In this document: positions 15,996-24,985 of the stretch, piece after piece
Layout of the letters: the number at the start of each line of letters is the position of its first letter
Position numbering within the stretch: position 1 is the stretch's first letter
Program-made: the position numbers and the translations under genes
The notes under the pieces: generated by a model
What the model was told of the DNA's origin: nothing
The model's input: only the letters and a program-made list of their open reading frames with translations
The model's database searches: none
DNA from: Micavibrio sp. TMED2
GTDB lineage: Bacteria; Pseudomonadota; Alphaproteobacteria; TMED2
Direction: 5' to 3'
Assembly: GCA_002168225.1 (NCBI GenBank)
Contig: NHBH01000009.1
Location: 9,609 to 73,608 of the forward strand
Length of the DNA: 64,000 nt

Positions 15996-16163
15996 GGACG
16001 CAGGTTAGGCGATGGCGCGCGCGAGGCAAGACGTGTCGCGCGAGTGGCGCTCATTTTTCGACAATCGGCCAATATGTCTGGATGTTCGGGCCTTCGCTTG
16101 CTCCCGGCTTTTCTTTTGGTTCGGGCCTTGTTACAAGACGCGCACCTGCCGATAGGGGCGGGG

Positions 16164-16201
16164 ACCGGTCGCAGCCTACCCGGTTACAGCGAAAACAAGG
16201 G
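16164..16201 (+). promoter_or_regulatory. Possible preQ1-type pseudoknot over the queC ribosome site
   Basis: ACCGG (16164-16168) pairs with CCGGT (16180-16184) across an 11-base loop. TCGC at the loop start (16169-16172) can pair with GCGA (16189-16192) downstream, giving an H-type pseudoknot. An A-rich stretch then runs straight into AAGGG (16197-16201), the ribosome site of queC. Small size, pseudoknot and SD overlap resemble preQ1-I riboswitches, and queC is a classic target. The linker before GCGA is short and the loop differs from consensus, so this stays a candidate. Confidence 0.33.
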
Positions 16202-16209
16202 TTCACATT

Positions 16210-16899
16210 ATGAAGACGCTCGTTGTCTGCTCCGGCGGACTGGATTCCATCACGCTCGCCCATATGGTGGCGCGCGATCATGACCTGATTGGTCTGATTT
16301 CATTCGATTACGGCCAGCGCCACAAGAAGGAGCTGGGCTTTGCCAAGGAACATGCCGACGACCTCGGTGTTGAGCATATCCTGATCGACATTTCAGCCAT
16401 TGGTCGCCAGTTAAGCGGCTCGGCCCTGACCGATGATGTCACGGTGCCGGATGGCCATTATGCCGAGGAAAGCATGCGCATTACCGTGGTGCCGAACCGC
16501 AATGCGATCATGTTGTCGATTGCCTTCGGTGTCGCTTCCGCCCGCGGGGCCGAGGCTGTTGCAACCGCCGTTCATGGCGGCGACCATTTCATCTATCCCG
16601 ACTGCCGTCCCGATTTTATCGAGGCGTTCCAGACCATGCAGGACCACGCCCTCGAGGGCATGGGACGGATCAGGCTCTACACACCATTTGTGCATCGCAC
16701 CAAGGGCGATATTGCCGCCGAGGGGCTGAAGCTGGGCGTTGATTTCACTCGTACATGGTCCTGCTACAAGGGCGGTGACATTCATTGCGGACGCTGCGGT
16801 ACCTGTGTCGAGCGGCGTGAGGCATTCCATCTTGCCGGTGGCATCGACCCGACGGTCTATGCTGATCCCGAATTCTGGAAAGAGGCCTGCAATGTATAG
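16210..16899 (+). CDS. queC: 7-cyano-7-deazaguanine (preQ0) synthase
   Basis: QueC turns 7-carboxy-7-deazaguanine into preQ0 using ammonia and ATP, in the cytoplasmic path to queuosine. The 229-residue protein has the PP-loop VVCSGGLDSITLAH at its start, GQRHKKELGFAKEHA, and the C-terminal zinc site CYKGGDIHCGRCGTC. AAGGG lies 8 bases before the ATG. It is the first gene of a queC-queD-queE-queF operon and overlaps queD by 8 bases. Length and motifs are normal. Confidence 0.96.
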   Translation: MKTLVVCSGGLDSITLAHMVARDHDLIGLISFDYGQRHKKELGFAKEHADDLGVEHILIDISAIGRQLSGSALTDDVTVPDGHYAEESMRITVVPNRNAIMLSIAFGVASARGAEAVATAVHGGDHFIYPDCRPDFIEAFQTMQDHALEGMGRIRLYTPFVHRTKGDIAAEGLKLGVDFTRTWSCYKGGDIHCGRCGTCVERREAFHLAGGIDPTVYADPEFWKEACNV

Positions 16900-17248
16900 G
16901 ATCTGGAAGGAATTCCATTTCTCCGCCTCGCACCAGCTGACCGGCGTGCCCGAGGGGCATCCCTGCGCCCGGCTGCATGGCCATAATTATGTGGTTGAGG
17001 TCGAGTTGCAGTCGGAGACCCTCGATAGCGCCGGGTTCGTCCGTGACTATCTCGAATTGGGTGCCTTCAAGGCTTATGTGGATGACACGCTCGACCACCG
17101 GCATCTGAACGAGGTGCTGGGCGACCACATGGTCACCGCCGAACAACTGGCCAGACACTTCTATGACTGGTGCCATGCGCGCTGGCCCGAGGTTTGTGCC
17201 GTGCGGGTCAAGGAAACCCCGAAAACCACGGCGGAATATCGGCCATGA
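16892..17248 (+). CDS. queD: 6-carboxy-5,6,7,8-tetrahydropterin synthase
   Basis: QueD makes 6-carboxytetrahydropterin from dihydroneopterin triphosphate. The 118-residue protein has the zinc-binding histidines (FSASHQL and LHGHNY), the catalytic Cys just before them (HPCARLHGH), and the end [13 protein letters not shown] with the substrate-binding Glu. I placed the start at the ATG at 16892, inside the end of queC; the longer upstream frame is queC in another frame. The stop overlaps the queE start (ATGA). Confidence 0.95.
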   Translation: MYRIWKEFHFSASHQLTGVPEGHPCARLHGHNYVVEVELQSETLDSAGFVRDYLELGAFKAYVDDTLDHRHLNEVLGDHMVTAEQLARHFYDWCHARWPEVCAVRVKETPKTTAEYRP

Positions 17249-17970
17249 GCGCGGAGGTGATCCGGGTCAGCGAGATATTCGGCCCGACCATTCAGGGTGA
17301 GGGGGCGCTGATCGGCCAGCCGACGGTTTTCGTGCGGACCGGCGGTTGCGATTATCGCTGCAGCTGGTGCGACACGCTCCATGCGGTTGATTCCGAATAT
17401 CGCCATACATGGGCCCTGATGACGGCGGCGGCGATCATGGACCGGGTTACCGAACTTTCCGGTGACAGCCCGCTGATGGTCTCGCTCTCCGGTGGCAATC
17501 CGGCGATCCAGCCGCTTGGTGAACTGATCGGCATGGGGCGGGGCAGGGGCTATCAATTCGGGCTGGAGACCCAGGGCAGCATCGCCCGCGACTGGTTTGC
17601 CGATCTGTCGGTGCTGACCCTCAGCCCGAAACCGCCATCGAGCGATATGGTCTGTGATCCGGCGGCGCTCGACGCCTGTATCGCGGCGGCGGGGGATGCC
17701 CGGACAGTGCTGAAATTCGTCGTGTTCGACGACCGTGATTATGACTTTGCCCGCGAGGTGGCGGGGCGCTATCCGACACTGCCGGTCTATCTCCAGCCCG
17801 GTAACCATACACCGCCACCGCCCGATGATGAGGACGCTGCGGTCGATATGACCGGGATCATGGAGCGGATGCGCTGGCTGGTTGACAAAACGGTCGCGGA
17901 TCAATGGTTTGCCGCAACGGTACTGCCGCAGCTGCATGTGCTGCTCTGGGGCAATCTTCGAGGAGTGTGA
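17245..17970 (+). CDS. queE: 7-carboxy-7-deazaguanine synthase, radical SAM
   Basis: QueE contracts the pterin ring to 7-carboxy-7-deazaguanine. The 241-residue protein starts with the usual [17 protein letters not shown], followed by the radical-SAM cluster CDYRCSWC (C-x3-C-x2-C), about residues 32-39, and [13 protein letters not shown], which binds SAM. The ATG at 17245 overlaps the queD stop. Enzymes of this family act as dimers and need Mg and a 4Fe-4S cluster. No feature is missing. Confidence 0.95.
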   Translation: MSAEVIRVSEIFGPTIQGEGALIGQPTVFVRTGGCDYRCSWCDTLHAVDSEYRHTWALMTAAAIMDRVTELSGDSPLMVSLSGGNPAIQPLGELIGMGRGRGYQFGLETQGSIARDWFADLSVLTLSPKPPSSDMVCDPAALDACIAAAGDARTVLKFVVFDDRDYDFAREVAGRYPTLPVYLQPGNHTPPPPDDEDAAVDMTGIMERMRWLVDKTVADQWFAATVLPQLHVLLWGNLRGV

Positions 17971-17971
17971 G

Positions 17972-18439
17972 ATGAGTGACAAGAGTATCTATGAGAACCT
18001 GACCCAGCTCGGTGGCAAGAGCGAGTTGCCGCACTCGCCGGAAGCGGCGGTGCTGGAGAAGGTACCGAACCCGCAGGCCGGAACGAATTACCTCGTGCGC
18101 TTTACCGCGCCGGAGTTCACCTCGCTCTGCCCGATCACCGGTGCGCCGGATTTCGCCCATCTGATGATTGATTACGTGCCAGGCGACTGGCTGGTCGAGA
18201 GCAAGTCGCTGAAGCTGTTCCTCGGCTCGTTCCGCAATCATGGCGCGTTCCATGAGGACTGCACCGTCTCCATCGGCAAGCGTCTGGTCGATCTGCTGGA
18301 ACCGGTCTGGCTGCGGATCGGTGGCTACTGGTATCCGCGCGGCGGCATTCCGATTGATGTGTTCTATCAGACCGGTCCGGCACCGGGCGATGTCTGGGTG
18401 CCGGATCAGGGTGTGCCGCCCTATCGCGGGCGCGGTTGA
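17972..18439 (+). CDS. queF: NADPH-dependent preQ0 reductase, short type
   Basis: QueF reduces the nitrile of preQ0 to the amine of preQ1, the base later inserted in tRNA. The 155-residue length fits the single-domain form. The catalytic region is [15 protein letters not shown], with the nucleophilic Cys and the proton-donor Asp, followed by [16 protein letters not shown] for NADPH and substrate binding. GAGGAGTG lies just before the ATG at 17972. It starts one base after queE ends and completes the operon. The tgt and queA genes are not in the window. Confidence 0.95.
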   Translation: MSDKSIYENLTQLGGKSELPHSPEAAVLEKVPNPQAGTNYLVRFTAPEFTSLCPITGAPDFAHLMIDYVPGDWLVESKSLKLFLGSFRNHGAFHEDCTVSIGKRLVDLLEPVWLRIGGYWYPRGGIPIDVFYQTGPAPGDVWVPDQGVPPYRGRG

Positions 18440-18557
18440 GTGCGGAGATGAGCCACAGGGCTGAAAAGATTTCCGCCTTCGTGCGTTACTGCTAGAATAG
18501 CGGGCGAGGTTGCATATAGTCTGACACATACTCTTATGTGTATTTAAGGTATTTCTG

Positions 18558-18929
18558 ATGACTCAATCCATGGACACTGTAATCGCGGTTGGCGGCGCTT
18601 CAATCGTGCCGCTCTATGACTTTTTGCGCAAATTCGCCTATCCGGATATTCAGCATATGGAGACGCTGACTGCGCTTGATACAATCCCGCAATTACCTAC
18701 TCAGGTGCTGGTTATCATTGACCTTGATGGTGAGGATGATGCGCCGTTCAACCTGCTCGCCATGCTGACCGCGCGGGCCAAGGCCGGCACTGCAAAGATT
18801 ATCGCGCTGGCAACCAGCCCGTCCGAAACTGTTATTCAAAAAGCCAAGGCGGCAAAAATCTCGGCGCTGCTGACCAAGCCGGTCTCCCCGGATCAACTCG
18901 CTGACCGGATCAATAAGCTGGTCGCCTGA
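18558..18929 (+). CDS. Receiver-like single-domain protein
   Basis: A 123-residue protein with the layout of a response-regulator receiver domain and no output domain. It has LVIIDLDGEDD (possible phospho-Asp), IIALATSPSE (switch Thr) and LLTKPVSPDQLADRI (conserved Lys-Pro). The usual acidic pair near the N-terminus is replaced by IAVGGAS, so it may not bind Mg normally and could be a degenerate receiver. It stands alone after the queuosine operon. Before it, ACACAT/ATGTGT at 18524-18541 forms a short hairpin in the leader. Partner kinase unknown. Confidence 0.6.
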   Translation: MTQSMDTVIAVGGASIVPLYDFLRKFAYPDIQHMETLTALDTIPQLPTQVLVIIDLDGEDDAPFNLLAMLTARAKAGTAKIIALATSPSETVIQKAKAAKISALLTKPVSPDQLADRINKLVA

Positions 18930-19718
18930 TCAGTCGATAAAGTCGCCGATGGCATCCGCCATATTCTGATGATTGTCCTGCTGCATTGCCTCGGCCATGG
19001 AGGTGATGCGGTGGCTGGCGCTTGGCAATAATGTGACCGTGACATCTGCCCCACCGGATTGCAGAAACCGGGTTGTTTCCTCAACCGAGGGGAAGGGCTT
19101 GCCCATCAGAAACTGACCCTTGCCACCGCCATCGATCGGCACGGTCGTATCCTGCAGCCCATGCAGCTGCCAGATGCGCACGCCGCGCGCATTGCGGCAT
19201 TGTCCGGTAACGAACGGGCCGGAGAAGGCGATGACACCGGCGATCAGATCGTTGCGCTCACAGGCCATGCGATAGGACATCATCGCCCCGTTCGAGGTAC
19301 CGGTCAGGTAAATGCTGCCCGGCCGGGCGATACCGTCGGAGATCAGGTGGCTGATCACCTGTTCGAGATAGCCGACATCGTCGATCTGCCGTTTCGCGGC
19401 ATTGCCGCAGCAGTCGCCGGCATTCCAGGTATTGCGGTTGCCGATCCGGCGCTGGGGTGTGCCGTTTACATAAATCAGATTGAAGCCATACCGGTCAGCT
19501 GCTGCGGTCAGATCAAAGCTGCTCTTCAACTGGTCAGCGTTGCCGAGACCGCCATGCAGCGCGATCAGGGTCGGTGCCGCCTGCCCGCCAGCAGCGGCAG
19601 AGCGGTGCAGAATTGCCGGGCGCTCGGCGATTGTCACCGGCTCGGCGGCCAGCGCCTGCTGACCGGTCAGGGCCATGAATATTGCGGTAACAACCAATCG
19701 TGTTTTTCTGTTATTCAT
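18930..19718 (-). CDS. Secreted LpqC/PHB-depolymerase-type esterase
   Basis: An alpha/beta-hydrolase with a signal peptide (LVVTAIFMALTGQQALAA), so it should act outside the cytoplasm. Family marks are LIALHGGLGNA, the cysteine-containing WNAGDCCGNA, YLTGTSNGAMMSYRMAC with the nucleophile in G-x-S-x-G, GLQDTTVP with the acid, and SASHRI with the histidine. Such enzymes hydrolyse polyhydroxyalkanoates, feruloyl esters or acetylated sugars; the substrate cannot be told here. I chose the ATG at 19718 because it puts the signal peptide at the true N-terminus (262 residues); the frame extends upstream without family similarity. Confidence 0.85.
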   Translation of the reverse strand: MNNRKTRLVVTAIFMALTGQQALAAEPVTIAERPAILHRSAAAGGQAAPTLIALHGGLGNADQLKSSFDLTAAADRYGFNLIYVNGTPQRRIGNRNTWNAGDCCGNAAKRQIDDVGYLEQVISHLISDGIARPGSIYLTGTSNGAMMSYRMACERNDLIAGVIAFSGPFVTGQCRNARGVRIWQLHGLQDTTVPIDGGGKGQFLMGKPFPSVEETTRFLQSGGADVTVTLLPSASHRITSMAEAMQQDNHQNMADAIGDFID

Positions 19719-19839
19719 GCCGTCGCCATGTCGGATGGGTGATGCCTGTGCGCAGTTTCGCTTACCTGTCTTGCACGCATGTCGCATATGGAAACCTGCG
19801 CCGAAGCAGTGAGACAGAAACATTTTTACGGAGGCTATC

Positions 19840-20472
19840 ATGACCGGTACCCTGATGCTTTACACCCATCCCATGTCACGGGGCCGGATAACCCGCTGGA
19901 TGCTGGAGGAAACCGGTCAGCCCTATGAGACCGAAATCGTGCCGATACGTGAGCCGAAAACCGAGGCATTTCTGGCGGTCAATCCCATGGGCAAGGTGCC
20001 GGTTCTGCGCCATGGCGATGTGACGCTGACCGAGAATGCCGCCATCTGTGCCTATCTCGCCGATGCGTTCCCGCAAGCGGGTCTGGCCCCGGCAACCGAT
20101 AGCCCCTTGCGTGCTGCCTATTATCGCTGGCTGTTCATGGTCGCAGGCCCGCTTGAGGCGGCGATGGTCAATCATGCCATGGGTGTCGAGGTCCGTGAGG
20201 AACATACCGGTATGCTCGGCTATGGTACGTTTGAGCGGATATTCGGCCTTGCCGAGGCTGAACTGGAGGGCACGACCCATCTGGTCGGTGACAGCTTTAC
20301 CACCGCTGATCTGTTAATGATCGGGCTGCTGCAATGGGGCATGTCATTCGAGCTGGTGGAAAAACGTCCGGCCTTTGTCGCTTACGTCAAGCACCACGCT
20401 GCCCGTCCGGCGCTTGGTCGGGCACGGGCGCTCGATGATGCATTGCTGGAGCAATTTCAACAGCCTGCCTGA
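19840..20472 (+). CDS. Glutathione S-transferase family protein
   Basis: A 210-residue cytosolic GST. The N-terminal thioredoxin-like part has LYTHPMSRGRITRWMLEETG, NPMGKVPVL with the cis-proline, and LTENAAICAYLAD for glutathione binding. The C-terminal helical part has FTTADLLMIGLLQWG, the usual N-capping region. A clear GGAGG lies 7-8 bases before the ATG. It points away from the esterase gene; their 5' regions share about 120 bases. Substrate is unknown. Confidence 0.88.
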   Translation: MTGTLMLYTHPMSRGRITRWMLEETGQPYETEIVPIREPKTEAFLAVNPMGKVPVLRHGDVTLTENAAICAYLADAFPQAGLAPATDSPLRAAYYRWLFMVAGPLEAAMVNHAMGVEVREEHTGMLGYGTFERIFGLAEAELEGTTHLVGDSFTTADLLMIGLLQWGMSFELVEKRPAFVAYVKHHAARPALGRARALDDALLEQFQQPA

Positions 20473-20658
20473 CGCCGTTCGGCTCATTATCTCGCTGCCC
20501 TGCAAAAAATAATGCTGCAGATGCGAAATTGTTTGTGCACCACTTTCTTGTCGCTGCCGTAGAACAGGGACATTGATTGGGTAGTTGCGTATGCAAACGC
20601 TATTGAAAGCGTTGCTCCATGCAAATGCCCGTCGCTATTCCTATGAGGGGCACAGCCA

Positions 20659-21735
20659 ATGTCACTGGTACAATCTGCGGCACAATCCGCGGCACCATCG
20701 ACCGTACGCAAAGTTCTTACCCATCCCACCTTCATCACCGCAGCTGTCGTCTGGCTGGCGTGGCTCGGTTACATGGCCGTGTCCGACCTGTGGCACCTGT
20801 TTGCCACCTATTGGGTTGCCAGCCTGACCATGGTGTTCGGCTCATTCATCGCCGGTGCAACCAGTGAGGGCGGTGGTGCCGTTGCGTTCCCGGTGTTCAC
20901 GCTGATCCTCGGTATCAAGCCCGCGATTGCCCGTGACTTCTCGATAATGATCCAGTCTGTCGGCATGACGGCGGCGGCGATCACCATCCTGTCTTTGCGC
21001 ATTCCGGTGGTTGGTAAGGCGATCATTGTCGCCGCTCTGTCCGGTGCCTGTGGCGTTTTCATCGGTCTCGATTATGTGGCGCCGCTGTTCCCCGGTCCGG
21101 TGGCCAAGACCTTCTTCACCGCTGTCTGGTTAAGCTTTGGTGTCTCGCTCTATCTGATGAACCGTGACAAGCAACGCCCAACCAAGGGCGCGGATGTGGA
21201 ACTCTGCACCTTTGATTATGTTGCGCTGGCGTTTCTCGGCGGCCTCGGTGGGGTTATTACCGGCATCGTCGGTTCCGGTATCGATATTATCATCTTCTCG
21301 TTTCTGGTGCTTGGCCTGCGGGTCTCCGAGCGTGTTGCCACCCCGACCTCGGTCGTGCTGATGGCATCCAACTCAGTTGCCGCCTTCTTCTGGAAGGGCT
21401 TCGGCTTTGCCGCCCAGCCTCTGGCGGCGGAAGCATGGAGCATGTGGCTGTGCTGTGTGCCGGTGGTGGTGCTCGGTGCGCCGCTCGGTGCGTGGTTCAT
21501 CCGCAACCGGTCGCGTGAGTTTGTCGTTGGTATCCTCTATTTCTCGATACTTGCGCAATATATCGGCGCGCTGATCCTGCTGAAGCAGACCACATTTCTG
21601 CTTGTCTTCAACGGCGTCACGGTCCTCGGCGGGTCACTGCTGTTCTTCCTGATGACCCGTCTTGGCAGCGACAAGCCGTTCTTCAGTTTGCCCTTTGCCG
21701 GGCGCCTGTCGCTGGCCCGTAACAACGGCACGTAA
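20659..21735 (+). CDS. TauE/SafE-family membrane transporter
   Basis: A 358-residue integral membrane protein with about eight hydrophobic segments. The first family repeat contains FIAGATSEGGGAVAFPVFTLIL and the second LGGLGGVITGIVGSGIDI, the paired glycine-rich motifs of the TauE/SafE group. These proteins export sulfite, sulfoacetate or other organosulfur anions. GAGGGG lies 8 bases before the ATG. No taurine- or sulfite-metabolism gene is next to it, so the substrate stays open. A terminator hairpin follows. Confidence 0.85.
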   Translation: MSLVQSAAQSAAPSTVRKVLTHPTFITAAVVWLAWLGYMAVSDLWHLFATYWVASLTMVFGSFIAGATSEGGGAVAFPVFTLILGIKPAIARDFSIMIQSVGMTAAAITILSLRIPVVGKAIIVAALSGACGVFIGLDYVAPLFPGPVAKTFFTAVWLSFGVSLYLMNRDKQRPTKGADVELCTFDYVALAFLGGLGGVITGIVGSGIDIIIFSFLVLGLRVSERVATPTSVVLMASNSVAAFFWKGFGFAAQPLAAEAWSMWLCCVPVVVLGAPLGAWFIRNRSREFVVGILYFSILAQYIGALILLKQTTFLLVFNGVTVLGGSLLFFLMTRLGSDKPFFSLPFAGRLSLARNNGT

Positions 21736-21755
21736 CAGCAGCACCTAATGTCATT

Positions 21756-21783
21756 CCCCGGCGTCAAGAGAATAGCGCCGGGG
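21756..21783 (+). terminator. Terminator-like hairpin after the TauE/SafE gene
   Basis: CCCCGGCG (21756-21763) pairs with CGCCGGGG (21776-21783), followed by ATTGTTTCTT. It separates the transporter from the YceI operon. Confidence 0.65.
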
Positions 21784-21914
21784 ATTGTTTCTTCCGGGTG
21801 AACAGTACGTTCACAAACAAGTGCTTTGCTTCAATCGGTACTTATACCATTTCATTGTGGTTCAAGGATTTGCGGCATGACGCCGTGACCCATGCCGATT
21901 GAGGAGAATAACGG

Positions 21915-22577
21915 ATGTTTGCCCGTAGCCACGGTATCAAAACCAATCTCAAGACCTTTACCACCGCCCTTGCCCTGACCACCGCTCTGACCGTTGGCGG
22001 TCTGGTCTATGGCCAGTCTGCCACCGCAGCCGATCTGCCGATCCCGAGCGGCACCTATGCCGTCGACCCGACCCATGCCAGCGTGATCTGGAAGGTACGC
22101 CATCTGGGACTGGCGGATTACACCGCACGCTTCAACACCCTTGATGCCACCCTCGAATTCAATGCCGAGGACCCGGCGGCCAGCTCGGTAGACGTCACGA
22201 TTGATCCAGCCTCGGTCGATACCGACTATCCGAATGCCGAGCAGAAGGATTTCAACGCCGAGCTGCGCGGTGAGCAGTTCTTCAATACCGGCGAGTTTCC
22301 GGCGATTACTTTCAAATCCACCTCGATTGAGATTACCGGCGATAATACCGGCACCATTACCGGTGACCTGACCCTGCTTGGTGTGACCAAGCCGGTTACC
22401 CTCGATGTCACCATGAATGGTTATCTCGAGGAACATCCCTTCACCAAGGATGCCGCCATCGGCTTTTCCGGTACCACCACGGTGAAACGTTCGGAGTTCG
22501 GTCTGGATTACGGTGTGCCCTATGTCGGCGATGACGTAACAGTCTTGATCGAAGCCGAGTTCAACCGCGTACCCTGA
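21915..22577 (+). CDS. YceI-family periplasmic lipid-binding protein
   Basis: A 220-residue protein with a signal peptide (LALTTALTVGGLVYGQSATA). The mature part is a YceI lipocalin-like barrel: GTYAVDPTHASVIWKVRHLG, FNTLDATLEF, FPAITFKSTSIEITG and LTLLGVTKPVTLDV. Homologues bind polyisoprenoids such as ubiquinone precursors. GAGGAG lies about 10 bases before the ATG. It is followed after 2 bases by a cytochrome b561 gene and then a second YceI gene, suggesting that quinone or lipid binding is tied to membrane electron transfer. Confidence 0.92.
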   Translation: MFARSHGIKTNLKTFTTALALTTALTVGGLVYGQSATAADLPIPSGTYAVDPTHASVIWKVRHLGLADYTARFNTLDATLEFNAEDPAASSVDVTIDPASVDTDYPNAEQKDFNAELRGEQFFNTGEFPAITFKSTSIEITGDNTGTITGDLTLLGVTKPVTLDVTMNGYLEEHPFTKDAAIGFSGTTTVKRSEFGLDYGVPYVGDDVTVLIEAEFNRVP

Positions 22578-22579
22578 TC

Positions 22580-23236
22580 ATGTCCGCGAGCACTGATATT
22601 ACCGATAAAGCAGCTGCCGATACGGCACGCTACAGCCTGATTGCCATCATCCTTCACTGGCTGATTGCCATTGCCATCATTGTGCAACTGGCCAGCGGCC
22701 TGTGGATGGTTGATGCGATCAAACAGGCGGATTATCAGGCGCTCGCCTATGACACCTATCAGTGGCACAAATCGCTCGGGCTGACCGTTCTCCTGCTCAG
22801 TATCCTGCGTCTGGTCTGGCGGCTGTTTCATCGGCCGCCGGACCTGCCCATGGGCATGAAACGGTGGGAGATATGGGCCGCGCACCTGACCCACTGGGCG
22901 TTTTACGGCTTCATGCTGGCGGTGCCGCTGACCGGCTGGGCCATGGTCTCCACCAGCCCCTGGGACTTGCCGACCATCTGGTTCGGGCTATTTGAAATTC
23001 CGCATATTCCCTGGCTCTACACGCTTGATGACAGCGCCAAGGAAGGCGTTGAGGCCGGCTTCAAGCTGAGCCATGAGATCATCGCCAAGCTGGGTATCGC
23101 GCTGCTGATCCTGCATGTCGGCGCGGCGCTCAAGCACCAGTTCATGGCGCGCGATCATCTGATGCTGCGCATGGTGCCACGGCTTCAGCGGCGTGAGGCG
23201 TTGCAACCCCCGACATTGACCGGAGATAATTCATGA
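22580..23236 (+). CDS. Cytochrome b561-type di-heme membrane protein
   Basis: A 218-residue four-helix cytochrome of the bacterial CybB family. The helices carry the heme histidines: IAIILHWLIAIAII (first helix), YQWHKSLGLTVLLLSILRL (second), and IAKLGIALLILHVGAALKHQF (last). These proteins pass electrons between quinone and other carriers in the inner membrane. It sits between two YceI genes, following the first by 2 bases and overlapping the second by 4 bases. This order is seen in other Proteobacteria. Confidence 0.92.
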   Translation: MSASTDITDKAAADTARYSLIAIILHWLIAIAIIVQLASGLWMVDAIKQADYQALAYDTYQWHKSLGLTVLLLSILRLVWRLFHRPPDLPMGMKRWEIWAAHLTHWAFYGFMLAVPLTGWAMVSTSPWDLPTIWFGLFEIPHIPWLYTLDDSAKEGVEAGFKLSHEIIAKLGIALLILHVGAALKHQFMARDHLMLRMVPRLQRREALQPPTLTGDNS

Positions 23237-23805
23237 CCAGATTTCTGCGTGCTGTCCTTTCAACCCTGCCGGCGCTGGCCCTGATTGTGGCGATTGCACC
23301 GGTCGCCAATGCGGCTGACTGGCAGGTCAGCAAGGCCGAGAGCAGCATTGCCTTCTCCGGCACTCATGCGGCTCGTCCGTTCAGCGGCAAGTTCAATGAC
23401 TGGACTGCCGAAATTGATTTTGATCCAGAGGCTCCGGATCAGGCGTCGGTTGTGGTGGTCGTGACCACTGCTTCTGCCGAAACCGGCACCGCGCTCTATG
23501 ACAAGACCCTGCCCAATACCGAATGGTTCGATGTGGCCAATTACCCGGATGCTACCTTCGCCACCGACAGCATCACAGCGCTGGGCGATGGCCAGTATGA
23601 GGCCACCGGCACCCTGACCATCAAGGGGCAGGAAACGCCGGTTGATCTGCCCTTCGTGCTGACTATCGAGGGTGACCGGGCAGCCATGCAGGCAGAGGTG
23701 ACACTCGATCGTATTGCCCTTGGCATGGGCACCAAATCAGATCCCGATGCCGCCTGGGTATCACAGGAAATTCCGGTCACCATCACACTCGTGGCAACGC
23801 GATAA
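23233..23805 (+). CDS. Second YceI-family periplasmic protein
   Basis: A 190-residue YceI protein with its own signal peptide (LPALALIVAIAPVANA). Barrel motifs are WQVSKAESSIAFSGTHA, FNDWTAEIDFDP, YPDATFATDSI and LTIKGQETPVDLPF. It is clearly diverged from the first YceI of the operon, so the two may bind different ligands or the two faces of one exchange. The start overlaps the end of the cytochrome gene by 4 bases. Confidence 0.92.
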   Translation: MTRFLRAVLSTLPALALIVAIAPVANAADWQVSKAESSIAFSGTHAARPFSGKFNDWTAEIDFDPEAPDQASVVVVVTTASAETGTALYDKTLPNTEWFDVANYPDATFATDSITALGDGQYEATGTLTIKGQETPVDLPFVLTIEGDRAAMQAEVTLDRIALGMGTKSDPDAAWVSQEIPVTITLVATR

Positions 23806-23829
23806 CCGAAACAGCACAGGAGGCAACTC

Positions 23830-24828
23830 ATGGGCATGCTCGTCGATGGTAAATGGCAGGACGAAGGCTACAAGACCGAGGAAAACAAGGGCCGGTTCAA
23901 ACGCTGGGATTCCCCGTTCCGCAACTGGATAACGTCTGACGGCACGGCTGGTCCTACAGGTGACGGCGGCTTCAAGGCAGAGGCCGGGCGCTACCATCTC
24001 TATGTATCGATGGCCTGTCCATGGGCACATCGCACCCTGATCTTTCGGGCACTAAAGGGTTTGGAAGGTACCATCCCGGTTTCTGTCGTTCACTGGTACA
24101 TGCGCGATCACGGCTGGACCTTCGCCGATGGGCCGGGGGTCGTGCCAGACCCGATTTTCAAGGCAGACTACCTCTATCAGATCTATCAGCAGGCTGATCC
24201 GTCATTCACCGGCCGGGTAACAACGCCGACCCTGTGGGACCGGGAAACCGGTACCATCGTCTCGAATGAGAGTGCTGACATTATCCGTATGCTCAACAGT
24301 GCCTTTGACGGTATCGGGGCGACTGCCGGGGATTACTACCCCGAAGCGCTGCGCCCGGAAATCGACCGGGTGAATGACCGCATCTACAACACCCTCAACA
24401 ACGGCGTATACAAGGCCGGTTTTGCCAGTACGCAGGATGCCTATGACGAGGCGGTGGCGCCATTGTTCGACACGCTCGATTGGCTGGAACAGCGCCTGTC
24501 CGAGAGCCGGTTTCTGGTCGGCAACCGGATCACCGAGGCCGACTGGCGGCTGTTCGTGACCCTGTTGCGGTTCGATGCCGTCTATGCCGTGCATTTCAAA
24601 TGCTCGAAACAGCGGATTGTCGATTGCCCCAATCTCTGGGCCTATACCCGCGAGCTGTACCAATGGCCGGGCATTGCCGAGACGGTGAATATGGACCATA
24701 TCCGGCGCCATTATTACCAGAGCCATCCGCAGGTGAATCCCACAGGCGTTGTCGCCACGATGCCTGATATAGATTTTGCGGCACCCCATGATCGGGACCG
24801 GTTCGGACCGGTGCAACTGGCGGCCTGA
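23830..24828 (+). CDS. Glutathionyl-hydroquinone reductase (YqjG/ECM4 type)
   Basis: A 332-residue omega-like GST. The catalytic segment YVSMACPWAHRTLIFRALKG has the Cys-Pro-Trp that attacks glutathionyl-hydroquinones. Other family marks are VHWYMRDHGWTF, the tyrosine-containing loop around YLYQIYQQADP, VTTPTLWDRETGTIVSNESADI, and the C-terminal NMDHIRRHYYQSH. It reduces S-glutathionyl-hydroquinones with glutathione. It follows the YceI operon by 24 bases behind an AGGAGG ribosome site and may be on the same transcript, a fit with a quinone theme. Confidence 0.92.
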   Translation: MGMLVDGKWQDEGYKTEENKGRFKRWDSPFRNWITSDGTAGPTGDGGFKAEAGRYHLYVSMACPWAHRTLIFRALKGLEGTIPVSVVHWYMRDHGWTFADGPGVVPDPIFKADYLYQIYQQADPSFTGRVTTPTLWDRETGTIVSNESADIIRMLNSAFDGIGATAGDYYPEALRPEIDRVNDRIYNTLNNGVYKAGFASTQDAYDEAVAPLFDTLDWLEQRLSESRFLVGNRITEADWRLFVTLLRFDAVYAVHFKCSKQRIVDCPNLWAYTRELYQWPGIAETVNMDHIRRHYYQSHPQVNPTGVVATMPDIDFAAPHDRDRFGPVQLAA

Positions 24829-24832
24829 TTTC

Positions 24833-24880
24833 CCGAAACCGCTAAAATTTTAGCAAAAATGCCGAAATAACCGGTTTCGG
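24833..24880. repeat. Nested palindrome between two operons
   Basis: CCGAAACC (24833-24840) and GGTTTCGG (24873-24880) enclose the perfect palindrome GCTAAAATTTTAGC (24841-24854). It starts 5 bases after the hydroquinone reductase stop and might end its transcript, but no T run follows the outer arm. It may also be an operator for the downstream gene. Confidence 0.5.
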
Positions 24881-24985
24881 ACGGCTTAATCGTTCACGAT
24901 CGGCGCATATTCGGGTATAAACTATCTGATATATTGTGTGGTCAGCTGCGTTTCTGCCGCATAATATCTATGTCGACGGGGGATA

